A DNA stretch of 64,000 bases from Segatella cerevisiae. Its GTDB lineage: Bacteria; Bacteroidota; Bacteroidia; Bacteroidales; Bacteroidaceae. The notes beneath the pieces were generated by a model, which saw nothing but the letters and a program-made list of their open reading frames with translations, was not told the DNA's origin and searched no databases. The stretch is taken from the NCBI RefSeq assembly GCF_024054555.1, contig NZ_JAMXLY010000011.1:1-64000 (forward strand). Direction: 5' to 3'. Position numbers and translations under genes: made by a program. Each line of letters starts with the position of its first letter. Positions within the stretch are counted from its first letter, which is position 1. This document shows positions 37,353 to 46,320 of this stretch, piece by piece.

Positions 37353-37937
37353 TTATTCAAAACTCAAATTCGACAACCGGCGTCGAACCTCTTCGGCATC
37401 CCCTTTTCTGATGCTCAGGCGGATACTGCAATTGGTATCAAAATTCCGGCTGATAATCTTGAGGTCCATCTCTTTGACCAAATGCATCACTGCATTCATC
37501 ATCGGGTAAGTGAATTGCCAGTCTATGACCTCTTCGACATATCTTGTAACGATGTCAGTATGATTCAACGCATCGTCAGCAGCCGTGCGATAAGCTCGAA
37601 TCAGGCCGCTCGTCCCGAGTTTCACCCCACCAAAATAGCGAATGACAAAGACGACCACATCCGTCAACTGATGACTGAGGATCTGTCCCAATATCGGTTT
37701 TCCGGCTGTAGACGAAGGTTCTCCGTCGTCGACCATCCTCGAATCATCCTGCTCTGGACCGAGAAGATAAGCATAACAGACATGACGGGCATCGTAGTAT
37801 TTCTCCTTATAAAATTGATGAAGGTTCTTTACCTCATCACGGGTACTGACATGATGAGCAAAGGCGAAGAACTTACTTCGTTTCTCGGAGTAGAATCCTT
37901 CGCCTGTACCATTTATAGTTGTATACTCATCTATCAT
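37353..37937 (-). CDS. yigZ: YigZ/IMPACT family protein (UPF0029)
   Basis: A 194-residue protein with the family signature DDGEPSSTAGKPILGQI (about residues 70-86) and VIRYFGGVKLGTSGLIRAYR. The N-terminal domain has the IMPACT fold and the C-terminal about 60 residues an EF-G domain IV-like fold. Bacterial members bind nucleic acid, but their role is not firmly known. The gene is 15 bases downstream of the DUF1015 gene and is probably the last of the serC operon. Confidence 0.9.
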   Translation of the reverse strand: MIDEYTTINGTGEGFYSEKRSKFFAFAHHVSTRDEVKNLHQFYKEKYYDARHVCYAYLLGPEQDDSRMVDDGEPSSTAGKPILGQILSHQLTDVVVFVIRYFGGVKLGTSGLIRAYRTAADDALNHTDIVTRYVEEVIDWQFTYPMMNAVMHLVKEMDLKIISRNFDTNCSIRLSIRKGDAEEVRRRLSNLSFE

Positions 37938-37952
37938 CCGGCAGCAAACTGA

Positions 37953-39200
37953 TTAAGAGAGCAGATGGACGATCAGTCCTGAACGGAGTTTAGGTTCAAA
38001 CCAAGTTGCTTTCGGCGGCATGATCTTGCCACTGTCCGCGATGTTCATGATCTGACTCATACTCACAGGATACAAGGCTAAGGCCCAGCGCATCTCTCCA
38101 CTGTCAACCCGTCTTTTCAGTTCTTTCAGTCCCCGCAGTCCCCCGACGAAGTCGATTCGCTTGTCAGTACGAAGGTCCTTGATGCCCATCAGGTCATCCA
38201 GAATCAGGCGGGAAGAGATATCCACATCCAAGACACCGATAGGGTCATTGTCATCATAAGTACCAGGCTTAGCATTCAGCCGATACCAGTTATCATCCAG
38301 ATAAAGGCTGAACTCATGAAGTCGGGCAGGTTTGAAAGGCGTCGTACCCATCTTCTCAACAGAAAAGTTCTTTGAGAGTTTTTTAAGAAACTCGTCAGTT
38401 GTCATCCCGTTGAGGTCTTTGACGACACGGTTGTAATCCAAGATCGTCAGTTGTGAGGCCTGGAAGCATACAGCCATAAAATAGTTGTATTCCTCCTTAC
38501 CCGTATGATGAGGATCATTTTTAGCTTTCTCAGCCCCCACACGGGCAGCTGCGGCAGTACGATGATGCCCGTCAGCAATGTACAAACTCGGAATCTTGGA
38601 GAATTCCTCCGTGATCAACTGAATGTCCTTCGGGGCATCAATGACCCAGAACTGATGGCGAAACCCGTCAATAGGAGCTATAAAATCATACACCGGACTC
38701 TTGGCAGCATAGCGCATCATGAGTCCATTCAGTACATTGTTGTCAGGATAAGCCAGGAAGACCGGTTCCATGTTCGCGTTAGTCGCAAAGATGGACTTCA
38801 TCCGATCATCCTCCTTGTCCTTCCTCGTCAACTCATGTTTCTTGATGACACCGTGAAGGTAATCTTCTACCCATGCGCCTACGACCAGTCCATACTGCGT
38901 TTTTCCGTTCATGGTCTGAGCGTAGAGATAGTAGTTGTCCTGGCTATCCTGAGCCAGCCATCCTTTATCAATGAATTTCTTCAACTGGGCAGCGGCACTC
39001 TTGTAAACTTTAGGATCGTATTCCGAAGTCCCTGCAGGGAAATTGATCTCAGGTTTGATGATATGGTAGAGGCTCATCTCATCGTTTCCTGCTTCCGCCC
39101 TCGCCTCTTCAGAGTCGAGGACATCATACGGGCGGCATTCCACTTTCTCTACCAGATCAACAGGAGGACGCAGACCCTTGAAAGGTTTTATCTTAGCCAT
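37953..39200 (-). CDS. DUF1015 protein in the serine operon
   Basis: A 415-residue member of DUF1015. The start FKGLRPPVDLVEKVECRPYD and the motif YIADGHHRTAAAARVG (about residues 206-221) are diagnostic. The DGHHR motif recalls the ParB/sulfiredoxin-like fold, in which an archaeal serine kinase (SerK) has been described; this relation is suggested from motif similarity, not shown. The gene starts 10 bases after serA, which in turn follows serC. The arrangement suggests a role in serine or phosphoserine metabolism. No phosphoserine phosphatase gene (serB) is in the window. Confidence 0.88.
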   Translation of the reverse strand: MAKIKPFKGLRPPVDLVEKVECRPYDVLDSEEARAEAGNDEMSLYHIIKPEINFPAGTSEYDPKVYKSAAAQLKKFIDKGWLAQDSQDNYYLYAQTMNGKTQYGLVVGAWVEDYLHGVIKKHELTRKDKEDDRMKSIFATNANMEPVFLAYPDNNVLNGLMMRYAAKSPVYDFIAPIDGFRHQFWVIDAPKDIQLITEEFSKIPSLYIADGHHRTAAAARVGAEKAKNDPHHTGKEEYNYFMAVCFQASQLTILDYNRVVKDLNGMTTDEFLKKLSKNFSVEKMGTTPFKPARLHEFSLYLDDNWYRLNAKPGTYDDNDPIGVLDVDISSRLILDDLMGIKDLRTDKRIDFVGGLRGLKELKRRVDSGEMRWALALYPVSMSQIMNIADSGKIMPPKATWFEPKLRSGLIVHLLS

Positions 39201-39210
39201 AATATAGGGA

Positions 39211-40131
39211 TTACTTATTGACTTGGAATTTCACACTTCCGTCTTTCAGGAAAGCATTGATCTGTTTGGCAGCCGCAACACCTGCATTGACATTGGCCTC
39301 AGCAGTCTGTGCCCCCATCTTCTTAGGAGTGGAAAAGAAACGGTCACCGAACTTCTCAAACTCAGCAACAGCTTTCGGTTTCAAGTCTGTGAGATACCTC
39401 AGATCAGGACGGTCAGACAACAACTTCAGCAGTTCGGGCTCATTGATGATTTCCGTGCGGGCAGCGTTGACCAGGATTCCGTTTTCAGGCATCAAGTTGA
39501 CGAGTTGGTAGTTGATGCTGTTGATAGTCTCGGCAGTTGCAGGGATATGCAAACTGACGACGTCGCTAGTCTTGAACAACTCCTTCTGATCCTTGCAAGC
39601 CTTGACACCGGCAGCTTCGATATTGACTGCAGGGCAGAACTCATCATAAGCAGAAACCTGCATGCCGAAGCCCTTGGCAATACGGGCTACATTACGAGCC
39701 ACATTACCGAAAGCCAAGAGTCCTAATCTTTTACCTTTGAGCTCTGTTCCGGATTTTCCGTTATAGAAATTCCGGACCATGTACACCAGCAGTCCGAATA
39801 CCAGTTCTGCCACAGCATTGGCATTCTGTCCGGGTGTATTCTCAACGACGACCCCTTTCGACTTCGCATGGTTCAGGTCGATCGTATCGAATCCGGCGCC
39901 TGCCCGGACAACGATCTTCAGTTTCTTAGCTGCATCCAGTACCTCTGCGTCAATCTTGTCAGAGCGGACGATCATCGCCTCTACATCAGAGACCGCCTTC
40001 AAGAGTTGGGCACGGTCAGTATATTTTTCGAGCAGGATCATTTGATTCCCTGCATCTTTGATCTCTTTCTGAATACCCTTTACAGCCAGAGGCGCAAAAG
40101 GTTTTACAGTAGCTACTAATATTTTATGCAT
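39211..40131 (-). CDS. serA: D-3-phosphoglycerate dehydrogenase, short Lys-type
   Basis: A 306-residue NAD-dependent dehydrogenase without the C-terminal ACT domain. RAGAGFDTIDL, NTPGQNANAVAELVFGL and NAARTEIINEPEL (catalytic Arg) are present. The nucleotide-binding loop reads LLAFGNVARNVA, with alanine at the first and third glycine positions of GxGxxG. At the place of the usual catalytic His (TPHxGA) the protein has TPKKMGAQT; the lysine aligned with His is K271. This is the Lys variant known from Bacteroides and Entamoeba enzymes (type III-K). It oxidises 3-phosphoglycerate, the first step of serine synthesis; SerC, encoded 14 bases upstream, does the next. Confidence 0.93.
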   Translation of the reverse strand: MHKILVATVKPFAPLAVKGIQKEIKDAGNQMILLEKYTDRAQLLKAVSDVEAMIVRSDKIDAEVLDAAKKLKIVVRAGAGFDTIDLNHAKSKGVVVENTPGQNANAVAELVFGLLVYMVRNFYNGKSGTELKGKRLGLLAFGNVARNVARIAKGFGMQVSAYDEFCPAVNIEAAGVKACKDQKELFKTSDVVSLHIPATAETINSINYQLVNLMPENGILVNAARTEIINEPELLKLLSDRPDLRYLTDLKPKAVAEFEKFGDRFFSTPKKMGAQTAEANVNAGVAAAKQINAFLKDGSVKFQVNK

Positions 40132-40145
40132 AATCCTGATTGCTT

Positions 40146-41213
40146 TTAATGTTCAGCCTCGAAATCCTTCATTGCTTTCACCAGCGTATTGACGCCTTCC
40201 ACTGTCATGGCGTTATAGCAACTGGCACGGAAGCCACCGACAGAACGGTGTCCCTTGACGCCGACGATACCACGGGCAGTCGCGAAATCCAAGAACGGTT
40301 TTTCGAGATCCTTGTAGTCGTCATTCATCACGAAACAGATATTCATCAACGAGCGGTCCTCCTTCTGCACAGTGCCGCGGAACAATTTATTACGGTCGAT
40401 CTCGTCATAAAGAATCTTTGCACGTTCCTTAGCACGACGGTCCATCTCCTTGACACCACCCTCTTTCTTCAGCCATTTCATGGTCTCCATCAGAGAATAG
40501 ATAGGTACGACAGGAGGAGTATTGAACATAGAACCCTTTTTCACATGCGTCCGATAGTCTACCATAGTAGGCAACTCACGCGGAGCACGGCCGAGTTTAT
40601 CATCCTTGACGATGACGAGAGTCACGCCGGCCATAGCCAAGTTTTTCTGGGCACCGGCATAGATGGCGTCATATTTGCTCACGTCTACAGGGCGGCTCAT
40701 GATATCAGAGCTCATATCAGCAATCAGAGGAATTGGGGAATCCAAATCCTTGCGGAGTTCAGTTCCGTAAATCGTATTGTTCGTTGTGATATGAAGGTAA
40801 TCCGCGTCTGTAGGAATATCAAATTTCTTAGGGATATAAGTATAATTGTCAGCTTTAGAAGAAGCCACCTCCACGACATCACCGAAGAGCTTTGCTTCTT
40901 TTTCAGCCTTATTTGCCCAGTTGCCGGTATTCAAATAGGCAGCCTTCTTGATCAGGAAGTTGGCAGGTATCTCCATGAATTGCGTTGAAGCACCACCTCC
41001 AAGGAAGAGAACTGAATATCCAGCGGGGATATCGAGCAATTCTTTGATCAGCGATTCACTTTCATCAACTACAGCCTGAAAGTCACTTGATCGGTGACTG
41101 ACCTCCATCAAAGAAAGACCTGAACCATTGAAATTTAAAATCTGCTTTGCAGTGTTTTCAATCACTTCGCGTGGAAGCATTGATGGACCTGGATTAAAGT
41201 TGTACTTCTTCAT
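40146..41213 (-). CDS. serC: Phosphoserine aminotransferase
   Basis: A 355-residue PLP enzyme of aminotransferase class V. The start [16 protein letters not shown] is characteristic; LGGGASTQF binds PLP phosphate, and the Schiff-base lysine is K190 in [12 protein letters not shown]. It transaminates 3-phosphohydroxypyruvate with glutamate to give phosphoserine, and can also serve in the pyridoxine pathway in other bacteria; here PLP is made by PdxST. It is the first gene of the serC-serA-DUF1015-yigZ operon. Confidence 0.96.
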   Translation of the reverse strand: MKKYNFNPGPSMLPREVIENTAKQILNFNGSGLSLMEVSHRSSDFQAVVDESESLIKELLDIPAGYSVLFLGGGASTQFMEIPANFLIKKAAYLNTGNWANKAEKEAKLFGDVVEVASSKADNYTYIPKKFDIPTDADYLHITTNNTIYGTELRKDLDSPIPLIADMSSDIMSRPVDVSKYDAIYAGAQKNLAMAGVTLVIVKDDKLGRAPRELPTMVDYRTHVKKGSMFNTPPVVPIYSLMETMKWLKKEGGVKEMDRRAKERAKILYDEIDRNKLFRGTVQKEDRSLMNICFVMNDDYKDLEKPFLDFATARGIVGVKGHRSVGGFRASCYNAMTVEGVNTLVKAMKDFEAEH

Positions 41214-41244
41214 CTGAATAAATATTAAAATTTAAGTTCTATTT

Positions 41245-41252
41245 CAAAGCTA
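41245..41252 (-). promoter_or_regulatory. -7 box of the serC operon
   Basis: TAGCTTTG on the minus strand, 31 bases before the serC ATG. The nearest upstream TTG is at a short 16-base spacing, so the -33 element is uncertain. Confidence 0.5.
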
Positions 41253-41375
41253 TTTTCAAGTCGGATAACAACCCTCAGCATTATCTAAAGTCGATTGTCT
41301 ATCCCTCTTATAAAATCAAATGACCAAAAGATTATACGAAATATATGACCTTCTCTTAAAGTAAAAACCAAAGGT

Positions 41376-42713
41376 CTATATGGCCTCTTCTATGATAGTA
41401 TGTAACCCTTTTATCTTCTCCCCCTTTATCAGTTGAAGCATCTGGCGGAGTTTAGATCGGGGGACTGCCGCATAAGCATAGCGGTCCAGGACATCTATCT
41501 TTCCAATCTCATCACCCTTCAGACCACCTTTCTTACAAAGGAATCCAACGATGTCCCCCCGTGATACCTTATCTTTCTTGCCTTTGCCGATATAGACAGT
41601 CGCCATTTTAGGCAAAGCCGGTTTCACCTGAGGCGCATGCGGGTCCAGCGGATAATCATTCACCTTCTCATCCACATAGTCAGGTATGCGCTCTTCCGGT
41701 CCAAGGATGAAGAAAGAGTTGCCCGTACTCTTCCACCGAGCTGTTCTTCCCACCCGATGGACGAAATCCTCTTCTGTTTCCGGAAGATGATAGTGGATGA
41801 TATTGTCGATATTAGAAATGTCAAGTCCCCGCGAAGCCAGATTCGTGCTCACGAGAATATTGGCACTGCCGTTAGCAAACTTATACAGGGCGACTTCACG
41901 GTCTTTCTGCTCCATACCTCCGTGAAAAGCACTGGTCACGAATCCTTTTTCCTGAAGATAAGCATTCACACGCTCTACAGACTCCCGGAAATTCACGAAG
42001 ACGATAGAACTCTCGTTCCGCAATGCCGACAGGAGGAGTCTCAATGTTTCCAACTTGTCTTTGTCCGGAGATTTCACCTCATAGATCTTCACTCTGTCGG
42101 AAATCGGTTCCTCACTATTCCGGTAATCGATGCGCACGGGTCTGCCCTTTTCAGGGGTAGAGGTCACAAAAGACGGCAACTGTTCCGCATCTGTAGCAGA
42201 AAGGAAGATCTGCCGCCGTGTAACCGGAAGTTGGTCACTCAGTGTCCTCATCTCATCCTCGAACCCCATATCCAGACACTTGTCGAATTCGTCAATCACC
42301 AGGCAATGCACCTTCGAGGGCAGGACATTCCCTTTGCTCAGATGGTCATTCAACCTTCCCGGAGTACCAAAGATGATCTGAGGTTTTATCTCTTTCATTT
42401 TCCGATGTTCCTCCATGGCTGTACGGCCCCCATAGCAAGCCATGCTCCTGATGCCGGAAGCCAAACTCTTCAATACAGCGTCCGACTGCAGAGCCAACTC
42501 TCTTCCCGGTACCACGACAATCGCCTGAAGGTCATCACTCGAACTGTCAAGGAGTTGGACTAATGGCAGTAGATAGGCCAACGTTTTCCCTGAACCGGTA
42601 GGTGAAAGGACAATGACGTCACTTTCAGAATGAAGAATGGCCTGTTCGGCCTCTTTCTGCATGGCATTCAGGGTAATGCCCAACTTCTGTATCATCAATT
42701 CTATATCTTGCAT
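41376..42713 (-). CDS. DbpA-like DEAD-box RNA helicase (DEFD variant)
   Basis: A 445-residue RNA helicase. PTGSGKT (38-44), VPGRELALQ, FGTPGRL, motif II DEFD (141-144, in place of DEAD), SATD, and HRVGRTARW are in order. The C-terminal about 75 residues (ATVYIGKGKKDKVSRGDIVG, then YAYAAVPRSKLRQML) are a DbpA RNA-binding domain, which in E. coli binds helix 92 of 23S rRNA during 50S assembly. The Ala-to-Phe change in motif II is unusual and should still allow metal binding through both acidic residues. The gene follows a TPR gene by four bases, so it belongs to that operon. Confidence 0.9.
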   Translation of the reverse strand: MQDIELMIQKLGITLNAMQKEAEQAILHSESDVIVLSPTGSGKTLAYLLPLVQLLDSSSDDLQAIVVVPGRELALQSDAVLKSLASGIRSMACYGGRTAMEEHRKMKEIKPQIIFGTPGRLNDHLSKGNVLPSKVHCLVIDEFDKCLDMGFEDEMRTLSDQLPVTRRQIFLSATDAEQLPSFVTSTPEKGRPVRIDYRNSEEPISDRVKIYEVKSPDKDKLETLRLLLSALRNESSIVFVNFRESVERVNAYLQEKGFVTSAFHGGMEQKDREVALYKFANGSANILVSTNLASRGLDISNIDNIIHYHLPETEEDFVHRVGRTARWKSTGNSFFILGPEERIPDYVDEKVNDYPLDPHAPQVKPALPKMATVYIGKGKKDKVSRGDIVGFLCKKGGLKGDEIGKIDVLDRYAYAAVPRSKLRQMLQLIKGEKIKGLHTIIEEAI

Positions 42714-42717
42714 GTGT

Positions 42718-43965
42718 TTATTTTTCCAATAATTGATCTATTTCATCAAACTCTTTTCCCATATTCAGGTTAAGATAAATCGTATACAACGGGAAGCCCC
42801 ATTTGGATTTATCATCAGGTACCAGTTCCCTATAGTGCACCAGATATGGCAATGCTTTACGGTAACACTCCAGCATGCGTTGGCGGTCCTGTCTGGTCGG
42901 AGACACCTTCTTGTCCAGTTCTACAGCCTGATTGAAATAAGCCAGACCGGCATTCAGATAGGACCCCGTGACAGCACGACGAGGCCTCAGACTATCCCTG
43001 GGGACAGCCTTGGTTTCTTCGAGGATCGAATCACATATTAAAATACAAGCCTTATATTGCTGAGTATTCAGGAGCAGAGTGCTCTTGGTGAAGCGGTATA
43101 TCAATGATTTCGGGTTCTTGCTCAGTGCCTCATTAGTTGTAGCCAATGCCGTCTTATAGTCACCCCGCTTGACATCATAGTCCACCAGACGAGGGAAGAA
43201 ATAAGGAAATGAAGGGTATTTGGAAAAGCCTTCTTTCAAGGTACTGAAATATCGGGTCGTATCGCCCTCCAGCCGATACGTCTCTGCCAGATACTGGAGC
43301 ATATACACATAATGAGCCGTATCTTTCAGGGCCAGATAAGAATGGTGCAGCGTTGCCATCGGGTCCTTCATCTTGTAACCGCAATAGACGGCCCAATAAG
43401 CTGCTATAGGCAATCGACGGTCTTTATCGGAATACTTGTATTTCTCGAACAAAGGCTGCCGTGCCGTATTGATATAATCAGTCAGGAAATTATAAGCATC
43501 CTTATAGTTCTGCTTATTGATAAAGAAAAGACCGCCATTGTAGAGATTCGGCCGGATCATATTGAGATAAGCTGCATGGTCATCACGGAATTTGAACTTC
43601 GCCTTACCGTTGTCGTCCTTATTCGAGAGCATTTCGAGGGAATCCAGACTATTGGCAACCTCAAACAACCGCTTTGTTTTCATAAAGAGATCCGTGGTAT
43701 CAAACTGCTCCTTCAGATAGAGTTTTTCATTTCCGTCTTCATATTCTTTACGCAAGACGTCATAAAGCACCACCCATATTTTCTTGTTCTGTCTGTTGGC
43801 AGAATCTGCCAAGAGTTTCTCCATGGACTGTTGGGCCGCATCAAGATTCTTTCCAGACTTCAGAATATCCTTGGCAGCGGAAATATCTTTCTTCTGGCCG
43901 TACACATTCCCCATGTACAAGATACATGTCAAGCAAAGGAAAAAATATTTTAGACGTATCCTCAT
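42718..43965 (-). CDS. Exported TPR-repeat protein (415 residues)
   Basis: A signal peptide covers residues 1-23 (KYFFLCLTCILYMGNVYGQ). The rest is helical with TPR-like pairs, for example AALATTNEALSKNPKSLIYR and AGLAYFNQAVELDK, which reads as an extended array over residues 120-400. It has no enzymatic motif and is likely periplasmic or surface-exposed. It follows the 255-residue TPR gene by 35 bases and precedes the RNA helicase by four bases. Function unknown; similar TPR genes cluster beside gyrA. Confidence 0.75.
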   Translation of the reverse strand: MRIRLKYFFLCLTCILYMGNVYGQKKDISAAKDILKSGKNLDAAQQSMEKLLADSANRQNKKIWVVLYDVLRKEYEDGNEKLYLKEQFDTTDLFMKTKRLFEVANSLDSLEMLSNKDDNGKAKFKFRDDHAAYLNMIRPNLYNGGLFFINKQNYKDAYNFLTDYINTARQPLFEKYKYSDKDRRLPIAAYWAVYCGYKMKDPMATLHHSYLALKDTAHYVYMLQYLAETYRLEGDTTRYFSTLKEGFSKYPSFPYFFPRLVDYDVKRGDYKTALATTNEALSKNPKSLIYRFTKSTLLLNTQQYKACILICDSILEETKAVPRDSLRPRRAVTGSYLNAGLAYFNQAVELDKKVSPTRQDRQRMLECYRKALPYLVHYRELVPDDKSKWGFPLYTIYLNLNMGKEFDEIDQLLEK

Positions 43966-44000
43966 CTACAACCTCCTACTAAAAGCTATTCTATAATCCT

Positions 44001-44768
44001 TTATAATAAGGATTTCACTCTTCGGGCTTTCTTTTTCTCGCCCAAAACATAATAAGCCTGATAAAGGGCCCTTCTCCAGTCTACCGTCTCACACTTCGGA
44101 TCCATCATACTGGCCTTTTCCAGATACACTTTGCTGTTCTCAAACTCAGCCAGTACTCTCTTCATGTTGTCTTTATTCAATTTGCCCCGGTCATTCTGCA
44201 GAGAATCCTTCAAATCAAGAGCCTTGGAAGAATAGCAGATACCAAGATTATAGATAGCCTCTACGAAAGAGCTATCCAATTTTATCGTCTGTTGATAAGT
44301 GCTGATTGCCTCATCCCACTGATGCTTCTGCATCTGTATTTCGCCTTTCAGCGCCCAGATATCCTTATCAGTCGGATTGTCATGAATCTCTCCATTGATA
44401 AAACTTTCCAACTTTTCCGAACGACCCGGAAAAGAATAATAGTCCACTATAGGCTTCAGGAAAGCCGGATCTTTAGGATCCATCTTATGCAGTTCGAGCG
44501 CTGCCGTAATAAACTTTGCAGAATCAGCACTATTTTTCATCAGATGCTCCATACATCCAATTTTCAGTTTAGCAGCCTGTTCAGCTATCGAACTGTCTTT
44601 AATGGCATAATCAGCATAATACTCGGCCAAGTTATAAAAACCTTTTTTATAAGCTCGACGAGATCCTTCCAATGCCTCTTGTGCCGTTTTTGGAACAGAA
44701 AATTTCTCCTGAGCACCTAGAGACAAGATACAGAAGATCAAGAAAAAAGGAACTAATGCCTTCTTCAT
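44001..44768 (-). CDS. Exported TPR-repeat protein (255 residues)
   Basis: Signal peptide at residues 1-19 (ALVPFFLIFCILSLGAQ). TPR units are clear at about 150-185 (KHQWDEAISTYQQTIKLD, then VEAIYNLGICYSSKALDL) and 205-235 (EFENSKVYLEKASMMDPK). The C-terminal YQAYYVLGEKKKARRVKSLL completes the array. It is the first gene of the operon with the 415-residue TPR protein and the helicase and has a strong promoter at 44789-44820. It resembles the 403-residue TPR protein encoded just upstream (45087-46298) in layout and in its C terminus. Function unknown. Confidence 0.75.
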   Translation of the reverse strand: MKKALVPFFLIFCILSLGAQEKFSVPKTAQEALEGSRRAYKKGFYNLAEYYADYAIKDSSIAEQAAKLKIGCMEHLMKNSADSAKFITAALELHKMDPKDPAFLKPIVDYYSFPGRSEKLESFINGEIHDNPTDKDIWALKGEIQMQKHQWDEAISTYQQTIKLDSSFVEAIYNLGICYSSKALDLKDSLQNDRGKLNKDNMKRVLAEFENSKVYLEKASMMDPKCETVDWRRALYQAYYVLGEKKKARRVKSLL

Positions 44769-44788
44769 GTTTATTACTAATTAGACGA

Positions 44789-44820
44789 CAAAGTTAATAA
44801 AAAAACATGGAATCCCCAAA
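44789..44820 (-). promoter_or_regulatory. Promoter of the TPR-TPR-helicase operon
   Basis: Read on the minus strand: TTTG (44817-44820), 20-base spacer, TAACTTTG (44789-44796); an exact match to the Bacteroidota consensus, 20 bases before the ATG. The remainder of the gap up to 45017 shows nothing recognisable. Confidence 0.8.
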
Positions 44821-45017
44821 TTTTTTCCATTTTGTTAGTTATTTGGTTATTGAAACTGCAAAACAATTGCATTTCTATCTTTTTCTGTCACAAACAGGAT
44901 TTTATGGCGTTCCCATAGACGGACGACGAACCTTTTAACTGTATCACAGTTCTACTCTTGTTCCGTAGGAGACATCTTGCCTAATGATTTAGTCATCCCC
45001 CATCAGGTAGAAGACAC

Positions 45018-45060
45018 AAAAAAGCGGAGCGACATTTCATTTCAAGAAATATCACTCCGC
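45018..45060 (-). terminator. Terminator after the 403-residue TPR gene
   Basis: GCGGAG (45024-45029) pairs with CTCCGC (45055-45060), continued by ATTTC/GAAAT around a 7-base loop with two internal mismatches. On the minus strand it is followed by six T residues (45018-45023). It separates the gyrA unit from the next operon. Confidence 0.8.
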
Positions 45061-45086
45061 CGTAATCGAATCAGACAGCAAAGAAA

Positions 45087-46298
45087 TTACTTATCCTTTT
45101 CTGCATCTTTAGTCTTAGGATCGGCAGCACCATAGCGTGCATAGTAAGCAGAATAACGGTTATAACCCCAGTTAACCTGCTGCTGTTGAGGATCCAGTTC
45201 CTTACATTTGTCATAGTCCTTAATAGCCTCATCGAGGAGGATATTGGAACTGGCAGTAGCCTTAGAGGTGACAGCTCTATTGTAATAGCAGATAGCCAAT
45301 GAATACCAAGCAAGAGTAGTCTTTGGATTAGCATCCAGAATGTTCTTCAGGATTGGAATAGCATCATTGTAGTTCTGTGCAATCATCAAGTTGTTGGCTT
45401 TGTAGAAGAGAGCTACGAAATTCTTAGGATCTTTAGCAAGCACATCATCGATGATCTTTTCTCCGGCAGCTCTACCGTTCAGTTTGGTTTGTACCTGAAT
45501 CAGGTTCTCCAGAACAGTACTGTTCGTCGGGTCCTGAGTGTAAAGCGTCTGAAGTTGCTGTGCGAAAGCCACAGAGTCAGCCTTATTGTGCAGGGTAGCG
45601 CTCATTGCACGGAGTTTCAAATCAAATGCAGGTTTGCCATAAGTAGAATCACCCTTGGCATAATCCGTATACTTTTCGACCTTGGCATAATCCTTTGCAT
45701 TCAAAGCGAATACGGAAGAGAAGTAAGCGACCTGGCCGAGATAAGGCTTTTCTGTTGCAGCCGGAATAGCCTTGAAGAAAGGATTGTCGTGGGTATCAAA
45801 ATACAGAGACCAATACTTCAAAGCCCTCGGTTGGTCTTTCTGCATATAGAAACCACCATAGTTGATCAAGTTAAGGCGAGCGCCTCCCAGACGAGAAGAA
45901 TTGGCTTCCTTGAATTTAGGTTTCACCTTACCCTTCGCATTAGGCAGTTCGTCGTACTTGTCACATTCCAGACCAGCCTGCACTGCATTGTAAGCAGCCT
46001 CAGCCATACTCAAGGAATCCACCGGACTACCAGTCTTGCCCATAGCCTTCATAGCCTGGTTGGTAGCCATCGCAGAAGATTCTTTCTGGTAAGCAGCGAA
46101 AGCAAGGTCACAAAGCTTATTATAAGCTTGTGCTTTTTCTTCGTTGTTGGCCAAAGAATTCAAGTTCTGATCGATGAGTTGTTTACACTCATCATAAGTG
46201 CCGGCTTTCATGATAGCCTTAAGGCCATCACTGTCCCCTGCAAATACGGCAGATGCGAAAAGAAGCATCATTGCCGAAATCATTAACATTTTTTTCAT
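45087..46298 (-). CDS. Exported TPR-repeat protein (403 residues)
   Basis: Signal peptide at residues 1-20 (MLMISAMMLLFASAVFAG). Helical repeats include AGEKIIDDVLAKDPKNFVAL, then YKANNLMIAQNYNDAIPILK and TTLAWYSLAICYYNRAV (about residues 270-350). The C terminus ends in a charged tail (AADPKTKDAEKDK). The gene starts 22 bases after the gyrA stop and is followed by a strong terminator, so it is probably transcribed with gyrA. Together with the 255- and 415-residue proteins it forms a set of three exported TPR proteins in a row; they look like diverged paralogues. No partner can be named. Confidence 0.75.
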   Translation of the reverse strand: MKKMLMISAMMLLFASAVFAGDSDGLKAIMKAGTYDECKQLIDQNLNSLANNEEKAQAYNKLCDLAFAAYQKESSAMATNQAMKAMGKTGSPVDSLSMAEAAYNAVQAGLECDKYDELPNAKGKVKPKFKEANSSRLGGARLNLINYGGFYMQKDQPRALKYWSLYFDTHDNPFFKAIPAATEKPYLGQVAYFSSVFALNAKDYAKVEKYTDYAKGDSTYGKPAFDLKLRAMSATLHNKADSVAFAQQLQTLYTQDPTNSTVLENLIQVQTKLNGRAAGEKIIDDVLAKDPKNFVALFYKANNLMIAQNYNDAIPILKNILDANPKTTLAWYSLAICYYNRAVTSKATASSNILLDEAIKDYDKCKELDPQQQQVNWGYNRYSAYYARYGAADPKTKDAEKDK

Positions 46299-46320
46299 AT
46301 CTATTTACTTTAAAGGTTGT

